The notes beneath the pieces are model-generated. The model ran no database searches and was not told the origin of the DNA. It saw only the letters and a program-made list of their open reading frames with translations. This document shows positions 23,601 to 36,799 of a DNA stretch of 64,000 bases, piece after piece. Each line of letters starts with the position of its first letter. Within the stretch, counting starts at the first letter, position 1. This stretch comes from Hirsutella rhossiliensis (Eukaryota > Ascomycota > Sordariomycetes > Hypocreales > Ophiocordycipitaceae): contig NW_025408682.1 of assembly GCF_020360975.1 (NCBI RefSeq), positions 1 to 64,000 of the forward strand. Reading direction: 5' to 3'. Position numbers and translations under genes: made by a program.

Positions 23601-25240
23601 TCTTCTTCCTCTTTTCTCCTCTATCTTTTTTATTTCTCTAGACCGCTACCTCTTATCTTCTTCTTTTATAATTACTTCTTCTTCCTTATTATATCTTATA
23701 AGACCGCTAAAATTAAAACTAAAGAGCTATTAAATATCGTTAACCTCTCTTTAACTACTCTTTTACGACCTTCCCTTATTACTACTACTTTTCTTACTTA
23801 AAATTATTATACTAAGGTCTTTCTTTTTTATATAAAGTACTTTTAAATAATAACTATCTAACTTATTTAATCTCGCTTAGCTCGTTCTAACTATCTTCTT
23901 TTATAGATCTATAGTTACTTTAAGACCTAGGTCTATAATAGAAATAATATTAGTTACTAAGGGTTTTTAATTTACATAGAAATTGCCTTTTAGTTATAAG
24001 TTCTATTAAAAGCTCCCGATATTATTAGGATTAAAGCGCGCGGTCGCTCTCCTTTCTCTTACTTTCTTAAGAGCATACTAGGTCGGTATAATTAAATCGT
24101 CTTCTATACCCTTTATTATAAACGTCGGCTAGTAACCTATATCCTTATAGAAATCGCTTATCTATATAGATACTTCTTTTCTTAGCTTAGTTTAGGGCGG
24201 TAAGAATACTCTTAAGTAGTCTTAATTACTTTATATAGAACTTATAATCCTCGCCTTTATTAAGGGTATATTCGAACTTATTAAATAACTATAACTTCCG
24301 CCTATAAGTATATTATATTTCCTTTTTATAAGTATATCTCTCTTTTAAGTACTACCGGCGGCTCTTACGCTAACTATATCTAGGATTCGACTAAGGCGCC
24401 TATTTATAAATAGCAGCACTTCTTTAAATATTATAGGGCTACTTACGACCTTAATAGATTCGCTAACTATATATATAGTTATAATTTCTATACTAACCTT
24501 AAGACTAATAAATTTTACGACGAGTATATTAGTAATAAGATAGCCCTTTATCTTCTTTATAATATCCTTAATCCCTTTAGTCCTACTAAGGATTTAAAGG
24601 AAAGGGAGGAAATTAACCTTACGTTCGTTTTACCTAGAAAGAGATTATATAGGTTTAATAAGCTCTCTCTTAAATAATAATTAAATATTCTTTAAGTTTA
24701 CTTTATAGTAGTTTATAATAAGTTTACTAGGAGTAGGTAGCCTTATTTAGTCGCTATCTTTAATAGTAAAAGTTTTTCTCTTAAGGTTATACGCGTTTAA
24801 TTTAGTAAGTCGAAAATATATTAAAATTTATCTTATAGGTATATCTATTTTCGCTACTATAGGTCTCCCCTTTTATAATAAAGAATAAACGTCCCTATCT
24901 ATAAAGTAAAAAATCCTATTTTTAAAGGAGGTAGGTAGTAAGAATATTTATTTTCTTACTTTATTATTTAATTATATCTTTATTTATCTTCTTTAAGGTA
25001 GTAAAAGGTAGGTTATTATTAAGGAAGGGTAGGAAATATTATTTTTATCTACTTAGGGAGCTTTAAATAGAAAATTTAAAATAATAAGGTAGTAAGTAAA
25101 GCACTTATAAATATCTTAGCTACTATAGTCGTCCTTCGATTAAATAGTTAAACGGTGCCTTAGTTACTAGTTAAGTTCTAGTATACTTCTTATAATAGTT
25201 ATAGATTTTTATCTTTACTACTTTTTCCTCCTTAGCTCCT
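20667..25240. other. Extra 4.5-kb segment inside D, with readable frames of unknown function
   Basis: This lies between the integrase end of D and its 3' LTR. A plus-strand frame from about 20940 to 23330 stays coherent if TAA/TAG are read through, and its antisense partner in the same codon register is nearly as open. A second plus-strand frame at 24414-24674 has 87 codons with no stop at all, rare in this DNA; part of it reads FYTNLKTNKFYDEYISNK. I recognise no domain. It may be an extra retrotransposon ORF, a captured host gene or an unrecognised nested element. Confidence 0.45.
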
Positions 25241-25249
25241 TTTTACCTC

Positions 25250-25722
25250 CTCCTTTTCTTATTAGATTAGCGTCTTTAAGGCTCCTATATAGAGATCCTT
25301 TTTTACTTTACTAAGTTATAGTAGCTAAACCTTAATCGTATACCTTAGGCCTTTCTTAGGTATCTATAGTCGCTCTTCCTCCTCTTCTTAGCTTTAATCC
25401 TTATAAGGTTTATTAAGGAGTCGTTATAACTATAGTACTATTTAATCTAAGGCTTCTCTACTTAGTAAGAGTAGTAAATTATTTACTTTATTTATTATTT
25501 CTTCCTTTTTCTTTTTATCGAGAGTAATCTTATCTTAAAGTAACTAGTCGTTCTTAGTAAAGTACTACTAACCTTCCTTATCCTTTTTAAACTTCTTTAA
25601 ATACTCTCTTAAGATTATCTTATTAAGTACGATTTTATCTAAAGTCTTAATCCTATACGCCTTAAACTACTCTAAGCGCGATACTACTTAAAAGGGACCG
25701 TTCTATCTTATTTAATACTTAG
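25250..25722 (-). pseudogene. D integrase C-terminal end
   Basis: The minus strand reads NGPF*VVSRLE*FKAYRI, matching the C-terminal integrase pattern GPFRV...L. It joins the integrase core beyond 34262 once LTR B and element C are removed, so the B insertion split pol. Confidence 0.7.
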
Positions 25723-25727
25723 CTTAC

Positions 25728-25998
25728 TATAAGAATATACCCTTATATTCCTATTTTACTATTATAAAGAAATAATAAGTATAGGGAGGCTTTATAGAAT
25801 AAGCTAGTAAAAAGAGGCTTTATAATATAGTTTAAAAGAATAACCCTTAAAGATAAAGACCTTTACTAGATATCTATACCTTCCTCTAAGAAAAGCGGGT
25901 TAGGATAAGCCTATCTTAATAAAATAAAATATGCATTTTATATATAAGTTAATTATAAGTAGAACGGATACCCTATTGCCTATTTTAGCCTAGCGGTT
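25728..25998. repeat. Solo LTR B, left half (split by element C)
   Basis: It matches the first ~270 bp of the solo LTR at 6629-7324. It starts TATAAGAATATAC directly after the duplication CTTAC (25723-25727). Here CA and TG are nearly all lost, unlike in the A1 copy. Confidence 0.85.
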
Positions 25999-26468
25999 TA
26001 TTATAACTATAGTTAGCGGGCTATAGGAGAGCCGGCTACGTTTATATAATAAAGCGGCTTAGAATAATAGTTAGGATAAGAAGTTACTTAGGCTTAGCTT
26101 ACTTAGAGCGTATATAAGCTAAGTAAGCCTTATATAGATAGATTACTACTTAGGAGTATAGCTTACGAGTAAGCTATAGTAAGCTATAAAAGGGATTATA
26201 GCTAGGACCGTAATCTAAGGATAGTCTCTATAGGTATATATAGCTACCTACTTTTACTCCTTTAAATAAATAGCTCTCTAGCTTTTAATATAGATCTTTA
26301 TTACGATTCTATCTCTAATTCTAATTACTTAGTTATAGTCTATAGTCTATAACCTCTAACTTATTACTAACGTAATATACTTATTATTACTTAGACCACG
26401 CCCTATTATATCTACTAATATAAACCCCTTAATAGGTTTATCCCCTAAGAATAATACCGGTCGTTATA
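25999..26468 (+). repeat. C 5' LTR (470 bp)
   Basis: It pairs with 33361-33830, with equal length and almost identical sequence. The element body begins with CGTTAAAAGC after it; no clear tRNA primer site can be named. Confidence 0.9.
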
Positions 26469-26679
26469 CGTTAAAAGCTCTTATTTAGTATAATACCGCG
26501 TTACTTTAAGTAATATTATAACTATTAATATACCTATATAGTAAGCTAGATTAACTAACTTTAGAGCTACTATATCGCCTTAGGATATAATACGCGAGAT
26601 TATTACCCTTTAATATAAGGTATAGTTACTTAAAGATAAAGGAGGTAACGGATAAGTTAGGGACCTTAAAGAAGTAGTT

Positions 26680-27500
26680 AAACTAAAATAGCTAGGACTA
26701 TTTAATAGTACTTATAGTATACTTTAAGACTTTCTTACCTAACTTAAGGCATACTACTGGTTTTACCCTATTAAACTCTTAGACCTAGTTAAAAAGGTAC
26801 TATATATAGGAAATTATTTATTTAGAATAGTACTTACTTAGTTTAGACCTATTATAAGGGATTTTCTCGATAACTAACTAGTATAATAAGATAATAAGAT
26901 AGATAAAGTCTTTGCTAGTTTCTAAGGATTTAAAGAAGCTATTATAAAGGTATTTAAAATAACTAATAAAGAACGAGAAGCTAAATAAAAACTTTAAGAA
27001 CTTTAATAAAGGATCTTAGTATCGGATTATACTATAAAGTTCTATTAAGTTACCTTAAAGCTTAATTAAGATAATAAACCTCTTATATTATAATTCTATA
27101 ATAAGCTTAAAGAAGAAGTTAAGGACGAGCTCTATAAGGAAAATCGACCTAATAACCTCTTAAACTATATTACTATAGTAGTACGAATCGACGATAGATA
27201 GTATATATAACGCTAAGAAAAGAAATAAAAAAGAAGAAACTAAAACCCTTCCTATAAGAATAACTTTAACTAACGCGCTAACTATAAAAAGAAGCGCGAA
27301 ACTCTTATTACCTACGCTTATATAACTAACCTAAGTAAGATAGATCTAAATATAATATAGAAAAGTAAAGGAAAGTATTTTAACTATAGGAAACTTAGAT
27401 ATTACTTTAAAGAATATAGATAACCTTATAAAGAGAAGAAAACCTATTAAGTACTAGCCTTAAAAGGTAAGAAATACCTAAACGCTATTAATAAATAGGA
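26680..27500 (+). pseudogene. C gag remnant with zinc knuckle
   Basis: The plus-strand reading gives a retrotransposon capsid region (about 26700-27180) followed by YFNYRKLRYYFKEYR at 27376-27420. This is the CCHC zinc knuckle pattern CxxCxxxGHxxxxC with all three Cys codons changed to Tyr and His changed to Tyr. Stops are all TAA/TAG. It would have coated and packaged element RNA. Confidence 0.78.
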
Positions 27501-29099
27501 ACTAAAGTATAAACTCCTTAGTTAAACTATATATTATAACGATAAATATATAGTATACTTAAGCGATAAGAATAGTACTAGATAGTTCTTAAAGCTACTA
27601 AGGAAAACCCTTATAATAATATAGCGAAGGGATCTTAAAATATAGAAATAAGATAAATTTATAAAACTAAAATACCCTTATCTTAAAGGAGTCTCTTAAG
27701 ACTAGATTAAAAAGAATAGTAAACGATTTTAAGAATATATATAAAATAAAAATTAATAATAACGATAAGTAGCCTATAAATAATATAATAAAAAAGATAT
27801 AAATATAGCCCTTATACTTACGAAACTTAGATAATAACTTAAAGAAGAATAACGAAGTATTAACGATATAAGTTCTAAAAAATAAGAAATACCTAGAGAA
27901 ACGGAAGATAAGAACGAACTTATACTACTACCCTTACTACTAAAGGAAAATACTATAATTAGAGAATACGCTCTATACTTTAAAGAATTTAAAGAAATAC
28001 TTAAAATTAAAACCTAATAAATACCTTAAATTCTTATAGAAAACTAATAAGCTATATTAATTTAATATTAACTAGTACTATATAAAGGAGACTATACTAT
28101 AGCTATTACTATAGTCGATACCTTTATAGCTTTATAATAAGAATAGTAACTATAAAGAGAATATAAAGATAATCTATAAATACTACTTACTTATAAGTAC
28201 TATAAGTATATTTTATAGATATTATACGTTTACCTAGATTATATAATATACTTTTAAATAAAGGTATAATATAATACCTTCCCGGTTAAGTTTAAAGGAT
28301 AAATACTTTTAAAACCCTACCTAAGTATAGAACTAAACTACTAGAAAATCGATTAACGCTACCTAAACGACTAAGTTATATTATTAAAACCTAATTATAG
28401 TACGCTACTTAAATACCGCGATAATTACGGTTTATTAATAAGATATCTTTTAGAGATATATAAAATCTATAAATACGCTAAAATAAAGGAATAGTATAAC
28501 GCTACTTACTTTAAAGTATCTAAACCCTTAATCTTTTAAAGACTTATATAATAAGTTAAATATAATAAAGAAGATTATAATAAATATATATACCTAAGCT
28601 ATAGAGTTTATAAATATAAAAAAGTATAAGTATAGTATAAATAATATAATAGTATATTAAAAGATTATTAGTAATATATATAAAGGCTATAAGCTATATT
28701 TAACTAAGGAAGAATCGATATAGAAATACTATATAAAAAATAAAAAGACGCTAAATAAAAACTTAACCTTTAGTATAAAAACGAATAAAATTATAAAGTA
28801 TAATATATAATTAACTACAAAGCTATATAATATAAACGATATAGCGTTAAGAAATAAGAAATCTTTAATTAGTTAAAAGAAATTAGTCTCTTAAGCCTTA
28901 ATATAATACTATACGATGAAAATATAAAGAAACGATATTAATAATAAATCGAAAAAGAATACTTAAATAAAACAAATAAGGACTAAGTAAAAAATAAGGT
29001 ACGCTATCTATAAAAGGGCTATAAACTAATACGATATAATAAGATCTAAGGACCCTATATATAGTAATAGTAAGCTATAGCGACTAAATAGTATTAGAT

Positions 29100-32000
29100 A
29101 TCTAAATCGCGGGATATTATATATATATACTTTTAGACTATAGCGCGATAGGTAATTATATTTTACTTAGAGTCGTTAATCGTTACCGACTTATATAGAG
29201 ATATAAGAAAGATCTATATAAACTTACGAATATTAAAGGAAAGGCCTTTAACTATAATAATAGAATTATTAATATAGAGATTAATTACCTTAATATTAAT
29301 ATCTAGGGCTATAATAAATAAGTTAACTTTAATATTATAGATATTAAAGAATATAACCTTATATTAGGGCTTTTATAGCTATAGGAGAGCAACCTACTAA
29401 TTAACTAGAAAACTAGCTAGCTATATTAAAACGAAGATATAAGTTTCTAGGACTAGTAGATTTAAAAGAAAGTAAAGTTTTACGATAATTTAGCTACTAA
29501 ATAAGATAAAAAGGATAACCGTTTAAGTAAATTATTATAGGCTTTAGTAATATAAACGAAAATAGTAACTAAACTAGTAAGCATAATAAAATCGACTAAT
29601 AAGACCTACGTACTAACTAATATAGCTATATAACTTAGTATCTAATATAAATAGAATAAAGGATATAATATAAAGATTTAAAGAGTTATTACTACTCTAA
29701 GAAAAGACCTTAAATAAATTAATAAAGAGCTTAAGTTAAGAGAAACTAGCTCTTAAGAGAAAGAATAAAGCCTATAAGATAGAATAAAGAATATCCTATA
29801 GGAATACCGAAAATATAATAAACTCTTTAAAGAAGAACTTAAGATAGGGTTACTTAAATATAGCTAATAGGACTATAAAATTTATCTTAAGGATAAAATA
29901 ACGCTAATATTCTATAAGATCTATAACTTAAACGAAAAGTAACTATAAACGCTATATAACTACCTTAACGAGAATCTATAAAAAGGATATATATAAACGT
30001 TAATATCTAAAATAAGCTACTTAGTTATATTTATTTTAAAGAAAAATAGTAAACTATAACTAGTTATCGACTATAGTCGCTTAAACGATATTATAATAAA
30101 GGACCGAATACTATTACCGCTTATATTAAAACTATAAGATCGACTATATAGTAAAAAACTATTTATAGCCTTCGATCTTAAAAGCGCCTATAACTTAATA
30201 TATATAAAAAAGGGATATAAATAGATAATAGCCTTTAAAACGAAATTTAAACTATTTAAATATTTAGTAAAACTATTTAAACTTATAAATATACTAGCTA
30301 CCTTTTAATAGATAATTAATAATATCCTATATAAATACTTAGATATCTTTATAGTAGTATACCTAGATAATATTATAATCTTCTTAGATACCTTAGAAGA
30401 ATATAAGGAATATATCTATAAGGTACTCCGCGTACTTTAAAATATAAAGTTACTAGTTAAACTAAAGAAAAGTAAGTTTTATATATAAAAAGTAAACTTC
30501 CTTAAATATACGATCTTATTAAGAGAGATATAAATATAATAAGATAAGATTAACTTAGTTAAAAAATAGCTAACGCTAAAGAACGTTAAGGACGTATAAA
30601 GTTTCCTAGGATTTATAAATTACTACTAATAATTTATTAAAGATTTTAGAAAAATTATAGTACTACTATATAACCTAATAAAAAAGGAAAAAGAATTTAT
30701 ATAGGACGATAAAGCTAATAAAGCTTTTAAATATATTAAGACTATAATTACGTAAGAACTAGTCTTAACTACCTTCGATTTAAAACGATAAATCGAACTT
30801 AAAACTAATATATTAGACTTTACTTTAAGAGTATAAATCGGATAAAAAGATAATAAAGGAAGACTATAACTAATTATATTCTACTTAAAAAAACTATATA
30901 GCATAGAACTTAATTACCCTATCTACGATAAAGAATTCCTTATAATTATTTAAGCTTTTAAGGAATTTCGATACTACCTTCTTAGAAGTAAGTATAAAGT
31001 TAAGGTTTATATAAATTATAAAAATATCTTATACTTTATAACTATATAATAGTTAAACGGACGATAGATCTAATAAGCCGAATATTTATTAAAATTCGAC
31101 TATAAAATAATCTATAAAAAAGGAATAGAAAACGGTCGAGCTAATACCCTTAATTAACGAAGTAACTATAATATAGGAGCACCTATAGCGGAAGGATAGC
31201 TCTTAGAAATTAACGAAAATAGGAACTACTAGTAATAATAGCTAAATATAATATTTAAAGTATAACCTAATAACTTAATATACTAAAAGATCCTAAAATA
31301 AATAAAAGAATATAAAGTATTAAATAGATATAATATAGAATATTTAGAAGTTCTAATATATAAAAATAAAATCTAGATACTACTAGAATTACGAGATAAA
31401 GATATATAAGATATATATAAATATCTAATATATAGATACTAAGGAATCTAAAGAATAATAAAATAGATTAAACGATAATATAACATCTTATAGCTTAAGG
31501 AAGTAGTACGATAAGTTATTAAAGAATATAAACTTTATATATAAAGTAAAGCTAAACGATATAAACTATATAGAGAATTATAACCGCTACTAGTACTAGA
31601 GAAACTATAGGATTTAATAGCTTTTAACTATATTATAAAGCTATTACTATTAAAAGAACCTATAACTAACGTTAAGTATAATAGTATATTTATTATTACT
31701 AATAGATTAATAAAGTATAGATACTTTTTACTATATAAAGAAGTAAGTAATATATAAGAGCTAGTATATATATTCCTACGAATAATTATTAGTAATTATA
31801 GACTACTAAATAAGATTATCTTTAATAGAAGAAGTATATTTATAGCTAAATTTTAGTAAGCTCTTATAGTATAATTAGGGATAAAATATAAGCTTAGTAT
31901 AGCTTATTACTTATAAATAGATAGATAAATAAAACGACTTAACTAAACGCTTAAATAATATTTATAATACTATATTAGCTATAAATAAAACGATGAAGTT

Positions 32001-32640
32001 AAATAGCTACTAATAGTATAACTAGCTTATAATAGCTTAGTTATAAAAATAACTAAGCTCTTATTAGTATATACTAATTATAGATATAACCTAGAAGTAT
32101 TTAAGGTTACTTAATAAGGACTATAAGTAGAACGAGCGATACTATAAGTAGATTAGCTATAAAAATTATATAAAGAAATATAATAAGAACTTTAATTTAT
32201 TAGAAAACGAATATCTACTTACTATAATTAGAAAAGATTATAGGGACTAATCTTTTAAGAGGGAGATATAGCCTACTTTATATAACGAAATATTAAAATA
32301 AAATAACTAAGTAATAAATTAGATTTTAAGAAACTTAGACCGTTTAAAGTTAAGAAAACTATTTTAAAAGTTAACTATAAACTTTCCCTATTAATAATAA
32401 TATAGATATACCCGATATTTTATATCTTATTATTAGAACTAGTACTATAAAACGCTAAACTATAAGATAAAATTAAAGTCGATAATAATTAAGAATATAA
32501 AGCTAAATAAATACTAAATATAAGAAAATAAGATTAGTAATAGGAATACCTTATTAAGTAAAAGGGATATAGACTAAAAGAAAATACCTAAGAACTACTT
32601 AAGCACTTAACTTACTATAGTTCTCTACTTTAATAGTTCT
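29100..32640 (+). pseudogene. C pol: protease, RT, RNase H, integrase, chromodomain remnants
   Basis: The RT core reads DIFIVVYLDNIIIF near 30345-30395, YLDD with one Asp changed to Asn. RNase H follows at about 30770-31020. The zinc end and catalytic core of integrase cover about 31380-31800, with NSIFIITNRLIKY carrying the mutated core. The conserved end AYYL*IDR*IKRLN lies near 31905-31950, normally AYHPQTDGQTERLN. A chromodomain closes the protein at about 32460-32640, with EYLIK*KGYRLKENT*E. Stops are TAA/TAG only. Chromodomains steer such elements to heterochromatin. Confidence 0.87.
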
Positions 32641-33360
32641 ATTAATAAAATCTACCCTAGGTATTATAAAGTCGCCTAATAAACTAACAGTATTTTAATT
32701 AATTATATTAAATCTACCTATAAACTAAATATTAACTACCGCTTTAGATTCTTAGCGCTTAGCTTCGTTAAGGTTATCTAAGGAACGAAGGCCCTAATAA
32801 ACTATCTTAGTACCCTTTATCTTTAGCTAGCGCTTTTAACGGCAAAGCCGCGCTAAACGAGCTAAGGCTTTATTTAGGTCGGCTTAAGTATTTAATATTT
32901 GCTCCTTAGTAATACCTTCTTCTTTATCTAATCGATCGGACTCTAGATTTATTTAGGATACTAGGAAATACGTTAGCTATAAATAATAGGTAGGATAATA
33001 AAGTTACCTATAAGAGCTAATCGCTACGCCCGACGTATTATAGGAACGACCCCGCTATATATATTCGGTATACTTAGAAGATTTCTTTAGTATTTTATAA
33101 TAGAAGCCGCTCGATAAATAAAAAGAATATAGTATAACGTTAAAACTAAGACGATTAATAGACTTAGCTAAACGAATACGCTTAAGGGTCTTATAAGAAC
33201 GATCCTTTAATACGCGACTAAATATACTATTAGTAGTATATCCTAAGGGATAGAAAGGACGAACGAGGAATATATATACGCGCGATAAGGGTATATTTAT
33301 ATACGGCGGCTAAGGTAGTAGTAGGTCTTATAAATAAGACTAAAAGGAGGGGAGATATCG

Positions 33361-33830
33361 TATTATAACTATAGTTAGCGGGCTATAAGAGAGCTAGCTA
33401 CGTTTATATAATAAGGCGGCTCGGAATAATAGTTAGAACGAGAAGTTACTTAGGCTTAGCTTACTTAGAGCGTATATAAGCTAAGTAAGCCTTATATAGA
33501 TAGATTACTACTTAAGAGCATAGCTTATAAGTAAGCTATAGTAAGCTATAAAGGGGATTATAGCTAGGACCGTAATCTAAGGATAGTCTCTATAGGTATA
33601 TATAGCTACCTACTTTTACTCCTTTAAATAGATAGCTCTCTAGCTTTTAATATAGATCTTTATTACGATTCTATCTTTAATTCTAATTACCTAGTTATAG
33701 TCTATAGTCTATAACCTCTAACTTATTACTAATATAATATACTTATTATTACTTAGACCACGCCCTATTATATCTACTAATATAAACCCCTTAATAGGTT
33801 TATCCCCTAGGAATAATACCGGTCGTTATA
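33361..33830 (+). repeat. C 3' LTR (470 bp)
   Basis: It is preceded by the polypurine tract and followed by TAGTT, the altered copy of CGGTT. Confidence 0.9.
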
Positions 33831-33835
33831 TAGTT

Positions 33836-34261
33836 CTAAAGATATCTATAATATAAGAATAAGTAGGGCATAGAATATTCTAGTTAAATCTACTACTTAT
33901 ACTAGAACCTATAGTCTTACGTTAACTATTATACTATAATTAGACTACTTACTAAGTTAGGAAGATATACTATAGATAGAGCTTTTTAAGTACTATAGAA
34001 TATACTAGAAAGCTAACTAATTAGTCTATTAGTAGGCGAGCAATAGTCTATAAAAGATAAAGGATTTCCCTAGGAGTAGTAGATAGAATAAGTAAGTTCG
34101 TAAGTATCCTTTACAACGCTATTCTTTTAATATATTATTTAGCCCCTTATATACTTATTATAAATTCCGGACGAAATTCTACCCTATACTCCTTCGACCG
34201 ATCTTTCCGCTTACATTATTAATTACCCGATTCTACGCTTATTACTTATTACCTTTTAATA
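33836..34261. repeat. Solo LTR B, right half
   Basis: It matches the last ~425 bp of 6629-7324. It ends directly before CTTAC (34262-34266), the same 5 bp as at 25723-25727. Left plus right halves add to 697 bp, equal to the other solo LTR within a base. Confidence 0.85.
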
Positions 34262-34266
34262 CTTAC

Positions 34267-36760
34267 CTCCTTAGATTATTTAATTATCTTACCTTAAATA
34301 GTAAGATAAGGTCTCTAGGTTATAGGCTTTCTTTCTTTATTATATCCTTATTAGCTTTATCTATCCTTTCTATTAATCGATTCCGATATCTTATTACTCT
34401 TTTCTTAGATTTTTCTATATCTTTTTCTTTCCTTTTTAAAGCTCGTACTTATATTTTAAATAATTCTTTTCTTATCTTTACTTTATCTTAGTTAATTAGT
34501 CGCTAAGTTAAGTATTCTACCTTAAGAGGTAGTACCGGTTCTTATTTATATAATAGGTAGAAAGCTAATATTCTATAAGACTCTCTAACTACTATTTAGT
34601 TTATAAGGATTACTTAGTTAAGGTATTTAATCTACTTACCCTTTTTCTCTACTATTTTTATAAGTACTATTATTAACCTTTAATGCCCTTATTTTACTAC
34701 CGCGTTTACTTTTAAATTATATACCGAAGTTTAAATAACTTTAACGCCTATATCCTTTAAGATATACTTAAAGTCTTTCTTTATTTTAGGCCCTCTATCG
34801 ATTATAGGGTATAGTATTATACTATACCTATAAATAATAAAGAGTATAAATTTAGTTATAGCTCCTATAGTAATTTCTTTAACTAAGGTTACTTTTACTT
34901 ATTTAGTAAGGTCGCCTTATACTTTTATAAGGTATAAATACCTATAATTAAATAGTATATACTAGCTATTAAAGTAAATCTTACTTATAGGGTAGCTAGG
35001 CGCGGTCGCGGTTATAACTTCCTAAGGTCTCTTAGTTATAAAATATTAGTATTCTTTATAGAAAGAGATTACGCTATAAATATCGTTTTAAAAGCTAGTT
35101 TACTAATACTTATTCTTTATAAATATATATATAACTTATCGTTCTTTATATCCTATTTACTATAGTACTTTATAATAATCCTTTTTTATTCTTTTAGGTC
35201 GTTTACTACTAGTATAGGTCTACTTTCTTCCTTCCTAAGGAGTCGCTAAAGCTTTTAATCTTTAACATAGAAATTTAAACTTTTTAGACGTAGCTTCTAA
35301 TAGTTTTATTTAGAAAGGCCTTCTAGCCGTTTTAACGTTTAAAGGAAGTCTATAATTATCCTTAATTCCTTTAAATAGTCCCCTTATAGCTTAGTCCCTT
35401 ATACTACGTTTAAGTAAAAGTCTATTAATTCTTTAATATCGCCTTCTATTTCCCTATTTAATATATTAGAAGGTCCTTTAGGCTTTCTTAAGAGTCCGTC
35501 GGCTATACTATTCTTCTTACCTTCGACGTATTATATAGTAAAGTTAAAGAGGAAAATATAGCTTATCTAGTAAGTTACTATAGCTCTAAGGATATCTTTA
35601 AGGGTACCTTTTAGTTAATCGACTAAGACCTATACGTTAGTTTCTAAGATAAAATATACGCTATATAGGTATATTCTTAGTCTCTTAAGCGCACTTAATA
35701 TATCCCTATACTCCCTCTTTATCGTATTATATTTAGTTTCTACTGGTAACTATATTTTACTTTTAAACCTTTTAAGGCGCCTTTTTCTATTAACGATTTA
35801 TATTAAAACTACCCCTTAGCTAAGCGAACTAGCATTATATATTAAAATAATATCTCCTCTTCCTAGGCTAATATCGAGGGATACTAGAAAGACTAAATTA
35901 ATAATAGCTTCCTTAAGGGTAGCTATCGCTTTTACTTATTTATCTCCTTATTCCTAATAGACTTCTTTCTTTAATAGGTCTATAAGGGGTTTTACTAAGA
36001 TAGCGAACTATTTAATCTAGATTTAATAGTATCCTATAATACTAAGAAAAGCTCTAATATATATTATATTAAGGCATCTTATTTATTCCTTAATTTTAAT
36101 AACTTTAGCTTCTATAAGGCACCTTCTATTTATTCTATAGATATAACTAATAACTTTAGTTACTTACTAATAGAATTTCGATTTAGCCCTTATAATCGTA
36201 TAACTAAAGAGTTTAACGTTAACTAAGACTTTATTAAGGTTAATAAGGTATTTAAAGATAAATCTCTTTACTTTTAGCGCTACCTCTTTATTATTATATA
36301 TTATATTAGGCCCCTTAATACCTATATTATCGAGGAAATTCCTATAGATATTCTATATAAGGTCTTATAGGAATCTTTATATTATCCTTATAAATTAGCT
36401 AACTAAGTTTATAGCCCTTTAAGGGAGTATATATATATATAAGAGGCTAATAAGTATTACGAATATCGTTAAGTTATAGCTTTTAATATTAAGAGGGATT
36501 TAATTATAGCTTAAAAAAAGGTCTAGGAGGGAAAGGATCTTATATATTAAGAAGTAGTTACTAAACTTATCTATATTTAATAGTAAGTTCGTATCTTTTA
36601 GTATAACGGTATTTATATATATAGTAGAATTAATTAAGTATAGTCTTTTATCTTTCTTTACTACTAGGAAAAAGGGGTTCTTATAGGGCCTATACTTTTC
36701 TTTAAGGACTCCTATTTCTAGTTTAATTTTAAGGATATTAATAACTTTCTACTCTATCGC
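34267..36760 (-). pseudogene. D pol: RT to integrase core
   Basis: On the minus strand RT starts near 36720 with PFFLVVKKDKRLYLIN and continues through LSLLDLFSSYNQIPL to FLDNIGIKGPN near 36330, the catalytic FLDD box with its second Asp changed to Asn. This series is typical of one fungal gypsy group. Integrase core follows: IDRGPKIKKDFKYILKD at about 34725-34806. The frame ends where LTR B was inserted. Confidence 0.8.
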
Positions 36761-36799
36761 TTTTAGGATTAGGATTAATACTACTTACTATACCTTATA

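Larger units (their letters stand above)
25999..33830 (+). mobile_element. C: complete 7.8-kb Ty3/gypsy chromovirus, RIP-mutated
   Basis: Two 470-bp LTRs (25999-26468, 33361-33830) begin TATTATAAC and end CGTTATA, matching TGT...ACA before RIP. Flanking 5-mers are CGGTT (25994-25998) and TAGTT (33831-33835); the uninterrupted B LTR has CGGTT there. A purine tract AAAAGGAGGGGAGATA precedes the right LTR, so the element is on the plus strand. gag, RT, integrase and chromodomain can all be read in order. About 720 bp between the chromodomain and the right LTR contain nothing recognisable. Confidence 0.93.
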
